Shown here: piece after piece, positions 16,261-26,681 of the stretch
How the letters are laid out: each line of letters opens with the position of its first letter
Position numbering within the stretch: the stretch's first letter is position 1
Assembly (NCBI RefSeq): GCF_024398035.1
Contig: NZ_CP073748.1
Coordinates: forward strand, 2,905,001 to 2,969,000
Direction of reading: 5' to 3'
DNA from: Kordiimonas sp. SCSIO 12603
GTDB lineage: Bacteria; Pseudomonadota; Alphaproteobacteria; Sphingomonadales; Kordiimonadaceae
DNA: 64,000 bases
Notes under the pieces: model-generated
The model's input: only the letters and a program-made list of their open reading frames with translations
Databases searched by the model: none
What the model was told of the DNA's origin: nothing
Translations under genes and position numbers: made by a program

Positions 16261-16770
16261 TTACCGCAACACCAAACGTCTTACTCGCCCCAGCAGAAAT
16301 GCGACAGGTGCATATGAAAAAGCTGTTACCAACCACTGTACTAATAGTGGCTGCACAGGAATTAACGACCTTTCAACAGCGGATACTATCACCCAAGAAA
16401 CGGCATATAGACCAAAGGACATTAATCCAAAAACAATCCAATGTACCAATTTGTTTCGGCCTTTATAATGCTTTAACTGGTTGAGAACAAAAAGGCGAGT
16501 AAGCAGCAAAATCAACATATTTAGACCAAGTGGTACCGAAAGCCATAAATCTAGCCAAAAGCCTAAAATAGCACATGCACCATACGGCATAAGCAGCGGC
16601 CGCGATGAGAGCCAATAAAATACTGCGATCAGAACCAGATTGGGAACAACCACATTCGCAGCACCTGTGCCAATGGGCACAAGCATTAGAATAGCAAGGA
16701 AGAAGGCTGAAACGACAGGAAGTAGCCCCGCTGGGCCACTAGCCACCATTGGAGAGCGCATTTTATTCAT
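16261..16770 (-). CDS. mreD: Rod shape-determining protein MreD
   Basis: A 169-residue inner-membrane protein with about five helices. It has no catalytic motif. It is identified by position between mreC and mrdA and by MreD-like segments (PNLVLIAVFYWLSSRPLLMPY, GFWLDLWLSVPLGLNMLILLL). It is a membrane component of the elongasome. The chosen ATG overlaps the end of mreC by 8 bases and has GGAG 7 bases upstream. Confidence 0.9.
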   Translation of the reverse strand: MNKMRSPMVASGPAGLLPVVSAFFLAILMLVPIGTGAANVVVPNLVLIAVFYWLSSRPLLMPYGACAILGFWLDLWLSVPLGLNMLILLLTRLFVLNQLKHYKGRNKLVHWIVFGLMSFGLYAVSWVIVSAVERSLIPVQPLLVQWLVTAFSYAPVAFLLGRVRRLVLR

Positions 16771-17641
16771 TGCTCTGCTCCGCTTCCAAAAGCTCTACAT
16801 CATCCGGCACAGCCTGATAATCCATCACGCGAACATAATTAAGTTTATCAAGCAACCCAAGTGGTTCCAACGTGATAATATCCGCATCGATATTTGAGAC
16901 CCGAGCGACAGGGATATCCGGCGGGAATACCCCACCATGGCCAGATGTTAAAAACCTGTCACCTATTCGAATATCTGCTTCTTCTGGGAAAAAACGAAGT
17001 CGCATGAACACTTCATTCTGGCCTTCTGCGATCGCTAGCTCGCCTGAACGCTCTAACCTTACAGGTACTCTACTGTTCAGATCAGTAACCAATAAAACCC
17101 GGCTACTTAAAAAACCAACATGAAGCACACGGCCAACAAGGCCTTCACTATCCACTACAGGCAAATTATAGCGCACATTATCCCGGCTACCTGCTCCAAT
17201 TAGGATGCTACGCTCAAACGCACCACCGCCAACACCAATAACCCGTGCTGTTGCAGCTGGCGTTACCTCGCGTTTTGGCACTTTAAGGATTGTACGTAAC
17301 TGCTCGTTTTCTCGGCTGAGCTGCATGGCAGCTTCTCGCCATTGCTTCAATCTAGCGTTTTCATCTTTGAGCGTTTCATTTTCTAGATAGATATCTGAAA
17401 CGCCAACGACCCTCTCAAGCCCCGACTGCACAGCACGTACAGGCTTTTCAAGAAGCGTTAATACTGGCGACACCACATCACCGGCATAGGCACGCACTTG
17501 GGAAGGAATTGCAGAACTCACTACTTCCATCCCAAGAAACACGATAGAGATAACCAGATAAAGCCACAGAGCATCCCTGCCGCGGTTCGAACGCCTCGTC
17601 CCACTACCAGAAAAATTCGCTGATTGCAGTCTCGTCGCCAG
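16763..17641 (-). CDS. mreC: Rod shape-determining protein MreC, probable CTG start
   Basis: MreC is a periplasmic scaffold linking MreB to the wall enzymes. The first conventional start (GTG at 17542) would give 259 residues and cut away most of the membrane anchor. The same frame stays open upstream, encoding an Arg-rich cytoplasmic tail followed by ALWLYLVISIVFLGM, exactly the anchor expected. The only plausible start there is CTG at 17641, placed 6 bases after AGGGGA, giving 292 residues, the usual family length. A coiled coil (ENETLKDENARLKQWREAAM) and the beta-rich MreC core follow. No ATG, GTG or TTG precedes it in frame before a stop codon. Confidence 0.88.
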   Translation of the reverse strand: MATRLQSANFSGSGTRRSNRGRDALWLYLVISIVFLGMEVVSSAIPSQVRAYAGDVVSPVLTLLEKPVRAVQSGLERVVGVSDIYLENETLKDENARLKQWREAAMQLSRENEQLRTILKVPKREVTPAATARVIGVGGGAFERSILIGAGSRDNVRYNLPVVDSEGLVGRVLHVGFLSSRVLLVTDLNSRVPVRLERSGELAIAEGQNEVFMRLRFFPEEADIRIGDRFLTSGHGGVFPPDIPVARVSNIDADIITLEPLGLLDKLNYVRVMDYQAVPDDVELLEAEQSNE

Positions 17642-17678
17642 CGTTCTTCCCCTAACTACGCCATGTTAACTTGATGGT

Positions 17679-18713
<1,035 letters not shown>

Positions 18714-18885
18714 TTAGCGCCTCTTATTTTTGCGATTCCAATTACTGTGGAAGACGACTCCCTAGTGCGGTTATGCGGCACTTATCTCTTCCAGACAAGA
18801 GCCATTACACATGATTAGGGCGAGTTTTTGATTTTTCTGCGTTTTTTTAGCTTTTTCAGGCTCAAATCGCACAAATTATTTTAAA

Positions 18886-19626
18886 TTAAAGCCAATTTAT
18901 GAAGGCCGTATAACGTTCGTGATACAGCTCAGGTGCAAAAATCAAAATGCCGGATGAAATGCCATTATTGGCGGCATGTAAAAACATAGCAGGATAAATA
19001 GACTTTGTTTTCTGGAATATGTATCCGAATGCCAAGCCCGCAATGAATAATATCGGCAGCGTATCAAGATCAAAATGTGCAGCAGCAAATGCAAGTGAGC
19101 TTATAATCAGAGCCATAAAGGGCCCAATCTTCTTTTCAAGTGCTGTTTGCAGGTATCCTCTAAAAATGATCTCCTCAATAACGGGTGCAAAAACAACAAT
19201 ACACATTAGAAGAAATATGGAAGATAACGACCCTAAAGAACCGCCTGCCATAATGATCAAAGCTTCAGTTTCAGGCTGCCCGTCTGTCTCAATAAAAGTA
19301 TCATACGCATACCCAAAGGCTAACAAGGCAACCAGAGCCCCTAAAACGAGCATGAAAAGCTTTTGGGCGCTATATTGGCTGGATCGAAATCCTATTCTTT
19401 CATAATCACCTGCCCGTTCCCTCCATATAAAAACAGCAAGTGTAAAAATTGAGAGAGATATCGTGCTTGAAATTAATCCAAGTTCAGTCACCTCAACTTG
19501 AAAGATTGCTGCGATAACAGCTAGGAGAAGTGCAGAAATAATCTGCAATACTGGGTATGCAATCACCAGCAATATGGCGATAATGACCATATTGTCCTGC
19601 TTAGTCTGCTCCTGTGTATTAGCCAT
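18886..19626 (-). CDS. CPBP family intramembrane metalloprotease (copy 1)
   Basis: A 246-residue multi-pass membrane protein of the CPBP/CAAX-protease (Abi) family. The catalytic motifs are present: EEIIFRGYLQ (EE-x3-R), AAHFD and FLHAANN. The start at 19626 is chosen because GAGGA lies at good spacing, and a GTG five codons upstream is possible. Family members cleave or modify membrane substrates, ranging from prenyl-protein processing to bacteriocin immunity. The substrate here is unknown. It lies 26-41 bases downstream of a paralogue on the same strand. Confidence 0.85.
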   Translation of the reverse strand: MANTQEQTKQDNMVIIAILLVIAYPVLQIISALLLAVIAAIFQVEVTELGLISSTISLSIFTLAVFIWRERAGDYERIGFRSSQYSAQKLFMLVLGALVALLAFGYAYDTFIETDGQPETEALIIMAGGSLGSLSSIFLLMCIVVFAPVIEEIIFRGYLQTALEKKIGPFMALIISSLAFAAAHFDLDTLPILFIAGLAFGYIFQKTKSIYPAMFLHAANNGISSGILIFAPELYHERYTAFINWL

Positions 19627-19667
19627 ATGCTCGTTCCTCACGTCTGGCTATTGGCTATAGCGCTCCA

Positions 19668-20399
19668 TTAAAATAATTCTGGGTAAGAGAAAAACAGAAA
19701 CACCGAGAACGAATTATTTAAAATATGGAAAGCTATACTCGGCCAGATTGACCCGGTTTTATGGTATAAATATCCCAGCGCAAACCCAATAAATACCAAA
19801 ACTGGTAGTATCGACAAATTGAAATGAACCGCACCAAAAATAACGCTTGAGGCAGCAATACCAATAATCGGCGAGGTTTGCTTAATAAGGGCTGTTTGCA
19901 GATATCCTCTAAAAATCAACTCCTCAACAATTGGGCCCAGAACCGTTACTACGCCGACAATAATAAAGGCCGATAGACCTCTGTCTGTTTCACGGGCCAA
20001 ACGCAGGATTTGCTCCAGTTCTGGCTGCCCACTTTCCTGAAAGAACAGCCCATATACTGTCGAAAAACCTAACACTGCGATAGATAGCGCAAGGCCCCAG
20101 CCAATAATTTCGCCAACCGGCATTATTGGGGTACGGAGGCCAATTTCTCTAAAACTATTCTGTTTGTTGAGCATTAAATGCCCGCGCATCAAAGCTAAGA
20201 GTGCTACACACGGTACCAAGCTGGCATATGCAACTAGATCAACATCCTCTAATGTCTCGCTACTTAGTGCAGAACTCACCCCCATTACCCCAAGCATCAG
20301 CATCACAATAATTAGCTGAAGAAGCGGATATAACCCAACCAATACGAGACTGGCAGATAACCCTGGATATTCTTCTTTAGAAAAGACCTGATCTTGCAT
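19668..20399 (-). CDS. CPBP family intramembrane metalloprotease (copy 2)
   Basis: A 243-residue paralogue of the adjacent protein. The active-site segment EELIFRGYLQTALIKQ is nearly the same as in copy 1 and the later motifs are GAVHFNLS and AFHILNNS. The N-terminal half is more divergent. The tandem arrangement on one strand implies gene duplication and probable co-transcription. Function is as uncertain as for copy 1. Confidence 0.85.
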   Translation of the reverse strand: MQDQVFSKEEYPGLSASLVLVGLYPLLQLIIVMLMLGVMGVSSALSSETLEDVDLVAYASLVPCVALLALMRGHLMLNKQNSFREIGLRTPIMPVGEIIGWGLALSIAVLGFSTVYGLFFQESGQPELEQILRLARETDRGLSAFIIVGVVTVLGPIVEELIFRGYLQTALIKQTSPIIGIAASSVIFGAVHFNLSILPVLVFIGFALGYLYHKTGSIWPSIAFHILNNSFSVFLFFSYPELF

Positions 20400-20466
20400 A
20401 ACACTCCCCCCTCACCTACTTTTCGTTTAGCTAGTAAACGCAGACCCGGTTTGCAATAGCACAAAT

Positions 20467-20494
20467 AAAAAAGGCTCTGAAAACAGAGCCTTTT
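20467..20494 (-). terminator. Rho-independent terminator after leuA
   Basis: GGCTCTG (20473-20479) and CAGAGCC (20484-20490) form a 7-base stem, extended by flanking A/T runs, with a 4-base loop. On the minus strand the stem is followed by a T tract. It closes the leuA transcript 20 bases after its stop codon. Confidence 0.88.
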
Positions 20495-20513
20495 AGCGGA
20501 TTTCATAGTGATT

Positions 20514-22064
20514 TTATGCCGACATGGGTTCAGGCGCGGTTTTCTGCCTCTTCACCATTAGCTTATTGACCGCAGACACATAGGCCCTAGCGGCGGCAGT
20601 AACGGTATCTTCATGAGCACCCTGCCCGTTTACAGTGCGGCCATCATGCTCAAGCCTTACTGTGCATTCTGCCTGAGCGTCTGTACCTTGCGTTACAGCA
20701 TGCACCTGGAAAAGCTGCAAGTGTGGTTGCATTTCAATGGTTTCTTTAATGGCATTAAACACAGCGTCTACAGGCCCAGCGCCATAAGTAACTGTTTTAT
20801 GTTTGTCGCCATCAATAGTCATTGTGATGTCAGAGATAGCTGTACCGTTGGTCGACGAGTGCGTATTAACCGAGATCACCTGCATACGGTTAGCCCAAGT
20901 GGCTACTTCATCATCCACCAGAGCAACAATATCTTCATCATAGATATTCTTCTTACGGTCGCCTAATTCTTTAAAGCGTCGGAAACATTCCTGGAATGCA
21001 TTATCACCCAACTCATACCCAAGTTCCGCCAGTTTATCTGCAAACGCATGACGCCCTGAATGCTTACCCATCACAAGTGAGGATTTTGTAACACCTACAC
21101 TCTCTGGGGTCATAATTTCATAGGTTTCAGCGTTCTTTAAAACGCCGTCCTGATGGATACCACTTTCATGGGCAAATGCGTTTGCACCGACGATCGCTTT
21201 ATTATTCTGAACCGTGAAACCCGTTACCGTGGAAACAAGCTTGCTAGCACGCATAATCTCGGTGGATTCAATATTAGTATAATAAGGTAATGCATCGCCG
21301 CGAGTTTTAAGTGCCATCACTACTTCTTCCATCGCCGCGTTACCAGCACGTTCACCAATGCCGTTGATCGTACATTCTATCTGGCGCGCGCCACCCGCAA
21401 CACCTGCAAGCGAATTGGCAACAGCCAATCCAAGATCATTATGACAGTGGGTGGAAAAGATAGCCTTATCAGAGTTCGGTACATTCTCAATAACCGAACG
21501 GAACATATGTTCATATTCCGCTGGTGTTGCATACCCAACCGTATCCGGCAGGTTAATTGTTGTGGCACCAGCTTTAATCGCGGTCTCCACCGCGCGGTAA
21601 AGAAATTCAAGCTCTGTACGGGTCGCGTCTTCCGCACTCCACTCCACATCATCCACAAAACCACGTGCATGGCTCACTGATTTGTGCACCGCCTCAATAA
21701 CTGCCTCAGGCTCCATATTCAGCTTTACTTTCATATGAAGCGGGCTTGTTGCGATAAAGGTGTGAATACGACCTGAATTCGCAGGTTTCAAAGCTTCAGC
21801 AGCCCGGTCAATATCTCCAAGGGCAGCGCGAGCAAGCGAACACACTGTGGAATCCTTAATGCGTTCCGCAATTTGCCGTACGCATTCAAAATCCCCGTTT
21901 GAGGCAATTGCAAAGCCAGCCTCAATTACATCCACTTTCATGGCCTCAAGGGTTTCCGCGATACGTAATTTTTCTTCTAGCGTCATGGATGCGCCCGGAG
22001 ATTGCTCTCCATCACGCAAGGTGGTGTCAAATATTCTCACACGGTTTGCTTCACTGTGTGACAT
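20514..22064 (-). CDS. leuA: 2-isopropylmalate synthase
   Basis: A 516-residue LeuA that catalyses the first committed step of leucine synthesis, condensing acetyl-CoA with 2-oxoisovalerate. The catalytic TIM barrel carries [16 protein letters not shown], then [26 protein letters not shown] and [15 protein letters not shown]-terminal LeuA regulatory domain (about residues 370-500) suggests leucine feedback inhibition. AGGA lies about 9 bases upstream of the ATG. The gene is preceded by a Leu-rich small ORF and a long hairpin and followed by a terminator. Confidence 0.97.
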   Translation of the reverse strand: MSHSEANRVRIFDTTLRDGEQSPGASMTLEEKLRIAETLEAMKVDVIEAGFAIASNGDFECVRQIAERIKDSTVCSLARAALGDIDRAAEALKPANSGRIHTFIATSPLHMKVKLNMEPEAVIEAVHKSVSHARGFVDDVEWSAEDATRTELEFLYRAVETAIKAGATTINLPDTVGYATPAEYEHMFRSVIENVPNSDKAIFSTHCHNDLGLAVANSLAGVAGGARQIECTINGIGERAGNAAMEEVVMALKTRGDALPYYTNIESTEIMRASKLVSTVTGFTVQNNKAIVGANAFAHESGIHQDGVLKNAETYEIMTPESVGVTKSSLVMGKHSGRHAFADKLAELGYELGDNAFQECFRRFKELGDRKKNIYDEDIVALVDDEVATWANRMQVISVNTHSSTNGTAISDITMTIDGDKHKTVTYGAGPVDAVFNAIKETIEMQPHLQLFQVHAVTQGTDAQAECTVRLEHDGRTVNGQGAHEDTVTAAARAYVSAVNKLMVKRQKTAPEPMSA

Positions 22065-22116
22065 GGCCTTAATCCTGATATTGCTGTTAATCTAAGTTGT
22101 TGCGAGTTTGGCGATA

Positions 22117-22160
22117 CCCTTAAACACAAAGCACTAGGGCTTTATTCAAGTGTTTAAGGG
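22117..22160 (-). promoter_or_regulatory. Long hairpin between a small ORF and leuA
   Basis: CCCTTAAACAC (22117-22127) and GTGTTTAAGGG (22150-22160) are perfectly complementary over 11 bases. Inside them AAAGC and GCTTT can extend the stem. The stop codon of the upstream small ORF lies in one arm. No T tract follows on the minus strand. It could be a leader structure controlling leuA or a Rho-assisted terminator for the small ORF, and neither is demonstrated. Confidence 0.45.
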
Positions 22161-22306
22161 CCGATAAGTCGACCAGCACCAAGAAGGAGAAGGCTGAAAA
22201 GAAGCCCAGACATAGCAAATGCAAAAGCTTCCGCTTTCATTTTCTGCTGCGCACAAGAGATAGCAATCGCCCGTGCTTTTTTCTTATGTCTCATTGCTTC
22301 ATTCAT
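22154..22306 (-). CDS. Small Leu-rich single-helix ORF upstream of leuA
   Basis: A 50-residue open frame starting at ATG 22306: a basic N-terminus (MNEAMRHKKKARAIAIS) followed by an Ala/Leu-rich hydrophobic C-terminus (AMSGLLFSLLLLGAGRLIGP). The segment LLFSLLLL contains six leucine codons within eight. It could be a real single-pass membrane peptide, or a leader peptide whose leucine codons sense charged tRNA-Leu before leuA. The ribosome site is weak and an alternative ATG lies at codon 5. It lies 90 bases before leuA on the same strand. Confidence 0.4.
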   Translation of the reverse strand: MNEAMRHKKKARAIAISCAQQKMKAEAFAFAMSGLLFSLLLLGAGRLIGP

Positions 22307-22326
22307 ATTGTGGTTTCACACTGCCA

Positions 22327-22412
22327 TTTACGCAATAATAAGTTCGAAACAAACACTTATCACATTATAATATTTTAGCAATACAGTTTATTAAGTAATA
22401 TTATTGCGTAAA
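22327..22412. repeat. Perfect 14-base inverted repeat with 58-base spacer
   Basis: TTTACGCAATAATA (22327-22340) is matched by its exact reverse complement TATTATTGCGTAAA (22399-22412). The pair lies in the non-coding gap between the GNAT gene and the small ORF before leuA. It resembles two facing binding sites around a promoter rather than an RNA hairpin. The core TTTACGCAA also occurs at the marR promoter (29622) and, as its reverse complement, upstream of the metallophosphoesterase (31039-31047). Confidence 0.55.
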
Positions 22413-22449
22413 CTTCTTAAAAAAACGTCAAACAAAGTATATTTGGCAT

Positions 22450-22989
22450 TCAATACTCAATATTCAGGACATAATAATACTCATCGCACCATTCACCTTT
22501 CACGAACGACGCTTTTTCATGCAGCTCAGATTGTTCGAAACCAAGTTTCAGGAGCACTTTTTCGGACGCAATGTTACGGGCATCGGTTTCTGCTTTAGCC
22601 TGTTTCACACCAACCACTTTGGCAACCGCTGGGATTACATCCTTCAGCGCTTCACCAACATAACGGTTACCGTGTGCTGAACGATTTAAGCTGTAGCCAA
22701 TACCGATATCAGGATTACCGTCTATCTTGATACCAAGACCGATGTCCCCCACCGCTTTACCGCTAGACTTTTCTTCAATCACAAGCTGGAACCATTCTCC
22801 TTCCGGAAAAGGTTCAATAGCTGACATTTTTTCACAAAAGGCCTGAGACCTCTCTAGTGAATACGGGTAGTCCCATAGGGTATAGCGAGCGACCTCTTCA
22901 TCATCCCGCCAGCTGTGAAAGGCTTCCGCATCATCTTTTCTGAACCGCCGAATAATAAGCCGTTCTGTTTCAATTGGAAAAATATCCAT
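22450..22989 (-). CDS. GNAT acetyltransferase (RimJ/RimL-like)
   Basis: A 179-residue GNAT protein of the ribosomal-protein-acetyltransferase-like group. TERLIIRRFRKDDAEAFHSW opens the domain, GDIGLGIKI and IGYSLNRSAHGNRYVGEALK form the acetyl-CoA site, and ETDARNIASEKVLLKLGFEQ is the classical final motif. It transfers an acetyl group to an amine, but the target is unknown. It sits between ilvC (upstream on the minus strand, separated by a terminator) and the leuA leader region. Confidence 0.87.
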   Translation of the reverse strand: MDIFPIETERLIIRRFRKDDAEAFHSWRDDEEVARYTLWDYPYSLERSQAFCEKMSAIEPFPEGEWFQLVIEEKSSGKAVGDIGLGIKIDGNPDIGIGYSLNRSAHGNRYVGEALKDVIPAVAKVVGVKQAKAETDARNIASEKVLLKLGFEQSELHEKASFVKGEWCDEYYYVLNIEY

Positions 22990-23025
22990 AATTTCCTCGC
23001 TGTTATTCTATCTGTATTACGTAAT

Positions 23026-23056
23026 AAAAAAAGGCGACCTGTAAAGGCCGCCTTTT
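23026..23056 (-). terminator. Rho-independent terminator after ilvC
   Basis: AAAAGGCG (23029-23036) pairs with CGCCTTTT (23049-23056) around a 12-base loop. On the minus strand it is followed by a run of T. It ends the ilvB-ilvH-ilvC transcript 24 bases after the ilvC stop codon. Confidence 0.85.
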
Positions 23057-23079
23057 CAACTCAGATAGGAAAAACTATT

Positions 23080-24132
<1,053 letters not shown>

Positions 24133-24143
24133 CTAAATATAAG

Positions 24144-24668
24144 TTATAGCCCGGCTTCGCCGCGACTAAGGGCAACAGCCCCTGTTCGTGCGGCCTCAAC
24201 GAGGCCTAATTCTTTCATCAAATCAATAAAGGCGTTGATCTTCTCTGCTGATCCGGTGAGTTCAAACACAAAGCTCTCTGTTGTGCTGTCAACAGCACGT
24301 GCCCGGAAAGCCTCCGCCAACCGTAGCGCTTCTACACGCCTGTCACCCGTACCTGAAACCTTAACAAGGGCAAGTTCACGGGCCACAAATGGGCCATCTA
24401 TCGTCAAGTCTGCTACTCTGTGTACTGGTACAAGGCGATCTAACTGTGCTTTAATCTGTTCAATCACCATGGAAGTACCAGAAGTTACAACAGTGATACG
24501 CGAGCGCGCTTCGCCTTTACCAACGGCAGCCACAGTAAGGCTTTCAATATTATAACCACGGCCAGAGAACAGGCCAATTACGCGGGCAAGTACCCCTGCT
24601 TCGTTATCAACAATGACACTGATTGTATGTCGTTGAATTGGGCCAATTTCTTTCATCGAACCATCCAT
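24144..24668 (-). CDS. ilvH: Acetolactate synthase small (regulatory) subunit
   Basis: A 174-residue IlvH/IlvN regulatory subunit. The N-terminal ACT domain (HTISVIVDNEAGVLARVIGLFSGRGYNIESL) binds valine for feedback control and the C-terminal domain (FELTGSAEKINAFIDLM) completes the fold. The ATG at 24668 has GGAAAG upstream and gives the usual length. A longer frame from 24716 would overlap ilvB. It follows ilvB by 22 bases, in the standard ilvB-ilvH-ilvC order. Confidence 0.95.
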   Translation of the reverse strand: MDGSMKEIGPIQRHTISVIVDNEAGVLARVIGLFSGRGYNIESLTVAAVGKGEARSRITVVTSGTSMVIEQIKAQLDRLVPVHRVADLTIDGPFVARELALVKVSGTGDRRVEALRLAEAFRARAVDSTTESFVFELTGSAEKINAFIDLMKELGLVEAARTGAVALSRGEAGL

Positions 24669-24690
24669 CTTATTATCTTTCCGTGCCAGA

Positions 24691-26475
24691 TTAAACGACA
24701 GCGAGTGCTTCGTCATCTTTTGGTTTGCTTACACCGTCACCCGGTAACATCATTTCATTGTGAGCAGCACCAGCTGGAACCATCGGGAAACAGTTCTCAA
24801 GCTTGGCAACCCGGCAATCCATCACCACGGGGCCATCATGATTAAGCATTTCTTCAATGGCAGCATCCAGATTATCAGGATGATCAACCATAATGCCTTT
24901 CATGCCGTAAGCTTCTGCAAGGGCCACAAAATCAGGCAGGGAATCGGAATAGCTTTCAGAATGGCGACCTTCATAGGAAAGATCCTGCCACTGGCGTACC
25001 ATGCCCATAAATTCATTATTCATAATGAAGATTTTCACGGGCAGTTTATATTGCGCCATGGTGCCAAGTTCTTGGATATTCATCTGAATAGAAGCTTCAC
25101 CAGCCACATCAATGCAGAGCTTATCAGGAAAGGCGATTTGTGCCCCAATAGCCGCAGGCAAGCCGTAGCCCATAGTCCCTAAGCCACCAGAAGTAAGCCA
25201 TGCATTGGGGCGATCAAAGCCTAGGAACTGGGCGGCCCACATCTGGTGTTGGCCAACTTCTGTTGAAATAACCGCATCACGATCTTTTACAAAATGCTGC
25301 AATCGCTCAAGCGCTTTTTGCGGCATGATAATATCTTCACTATCTTCATAGTTTAAGCATTTGCGTGCACGCCAATGATTAATCTGATCCCACCATGCAT
25401 TTAGTGGCGGTTGCCCTTTTGAACAGTTTTCTTCTTTCCAGATAGCAATCATGCGTTCAAGCACAGATCTCGCATCCCCAACAACAGGGATATCCACCTG
25501 TATGTTTTTATTGATGGAAGAAAGATCGATATCCACATGGATTTTCTTCGATCCTGGTGAGAACTTATCAATAGCGCCGGTAACCCGGTCATCAAAACGA
25601 GCACCAATGCAAAGCATTACATCACAGTCATGCATGGCATGGTTTGCTTCCCATGTACCGTGCATACCAAGCATACCAAGAAACTGGTTATCACTTGCGG
25701 GATAAGCGCCAAGCCCCATTAGAGTGCTGGTTACTGGCATACCCGTAAGCTTTGCAAACTCACGCAGTAGCCTTGAAGCCTCTGGGCCAGAATTAATGAT
25801 ACCACCGCCAGAATAAATAATCGGACGCATACCCTTGGAAAGCGCCTTAACGGCTTCACGGATTGCGGTTTCATCGCCGTGCATCTGCGGACGGTACGTT
25901 CGGTGCTCTGCATGCTCGGAAACTTGATAAGCTGCTTTTTCAATCTGCACATCTTTCGGCATATCAATAACCACAGGCCCCGGACGCCCGTTTGTAGCCA
26001 CATAGAATGCTTCATGAATAACCGTTGGTACATCTGATGTTTCTTTCACCAGATAATTATGCTTGGTACAGGGACGCGTGATACCAACCGTGTCAGCTTC
26101 CTGGAAAGCATCATTACCAATAAGATGGCGCGCCACCTGCCCTGTAATACAAATAAGCGGGATACTATCAAGCATCGCGTCAGTAAGGCCCGTAACAGCG
26201 TTCGTGGCCCCTGGGCCTGATGTTACAAGAACAACACCTGGCTTGCCTGTTGCCCGCGCATAGCCTTCAGCTGCATGGGTTGCAGCCTGCTCGTGGCGCA
26301 CAAGGATATGCTTGATTTTATCCTGCTTGAAAATCTCATCATAAATTGGAAGGACAGCGCCGCCCGGGTATCCGAAAATGACTTCCACACCAAGATCCGT
26401 AAGTGCTTTCAGAATCATCTGCGCACCACTCATCTCGGTCGTCGTATCAATTGTCGTAGCCTCAGCTTGTGTCAT
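24691..26475 (-). CDS. ilvB: Acetolactate synthase large (catalytic) subunit
   Basis: A 594-residue thiamin-diphosphate enzyme that makes acetolactate or acetohydroxybutyrate, the first common step to valine, leucine and isoleucine. The catalytic Glu lies in LVRHEQAATHAAEGYARATG, and GPGATNAVTGLTDA, GMLGMHG and ARFDDRVTG follow. The ThDP/Mg motif region reads DVAGEASIQMNIQELGT, then NNEFMGMVRQWQ. The AGEAS form is usual in alphaproteobacteria. The 206 bases before it contain three hairpins (26550-26650). Confidence 0.97.
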   Translation of the reverse strand: MTQAEATTIDTTTEMSGAQMILKALTDLGVEVIFGYPGGAVLPIYDEIFKQDKIKHILVRHEQAATHAAEGYARATGKPGVVLVTSGPGATNAVTGLTDAMLDSIPLICITGQVARHLIGNDAFQEADTVGITRPCTKHNYLVKETSDVPTVIHEAFYVATNGRPGPVVIDMPKDVQIEKAAYQVSEHAEHRTYRPQMHGDETAIREAVKALSKGMRPIIYSGGGIINSGPEASRLLREFAKLTGMPVTSTLMGLGAYPASDNQFLGMLGMHGTWEANHAMHDCDVMLCIGARFDDRVTGAIDKFSPGSKKIHVDIDLSSINKNIQVDIPVVGDARSVLERMIAIWKEENCSKGQPPLNAWWDQINHWRARKCLNYEDSEDIIMPQKALERLQHFVKDRDAVISTEVGQHQMWAAQFLGFDRPNAWLTSGGLGTMGYGLPAAIGAQIAFPDKLCIDVAGEASIQMNIQELGTMAQYKLPVKIFIMNNEFMGMVRQWQDLSYEGRHSESYSDSLPDFVALAEAYGMKGIMVDHPDNLDAAIEEMLNHDGPVVMDCRVAKLENCFPMVPAGAAHNEMMLPGDGVSKPKDDEALAVV

Positions 26476-26549
26476 CGCTTTCAGTCCATACCAATTACTA
26501 GCCCGATGACGTGCCCACTTTGGCTACTCGTGCCTCCCTCATAACAGTT

Positions 26550-26650
26550 GGGGGCGCTAAAAAGCGCCCCCAGGGGGTGGGTCTCGTCACAGTCTGGAAC
26601 CTACTTGGGCTGAAGGTTCCATAGTATCAACACCTGGGCTGGTTTGGTGT
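26550..26650 (-). promoter_or_regulatory. Three consecutive hairpins in the ilvB leader
   Basis: In transcript order: ACACC/GGTGT (26646-26650 with 26630-26634), GGAACC/GGTTCC (26615-26620 with 26596-26601), and a strong 9-base stem of GGGGGCGCT with AGCGCCCCC (26550-26558 and 26563-26571) with an AAAA/TTTT loop. A CCCCCTGGGGG run beside the last stem allows alternative pairing. A short ORF of 11 codons (26587-26622) overlaps the second hairpin. This resembles an attenuator-type leader for ilvB, but no T tract follows the last stem, so termination is uncertain. Confidence 0.45.
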
Positions 26651-26681
26651 CGATAAAACCCTTTTATTGTACGATTATTAC

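Noticed and set aside
24759-25182. Plus-strand ORF of about 140 codons inside ilvB
   Set aside because: Shadow frame within a conserved enzyme; no start signal or family.
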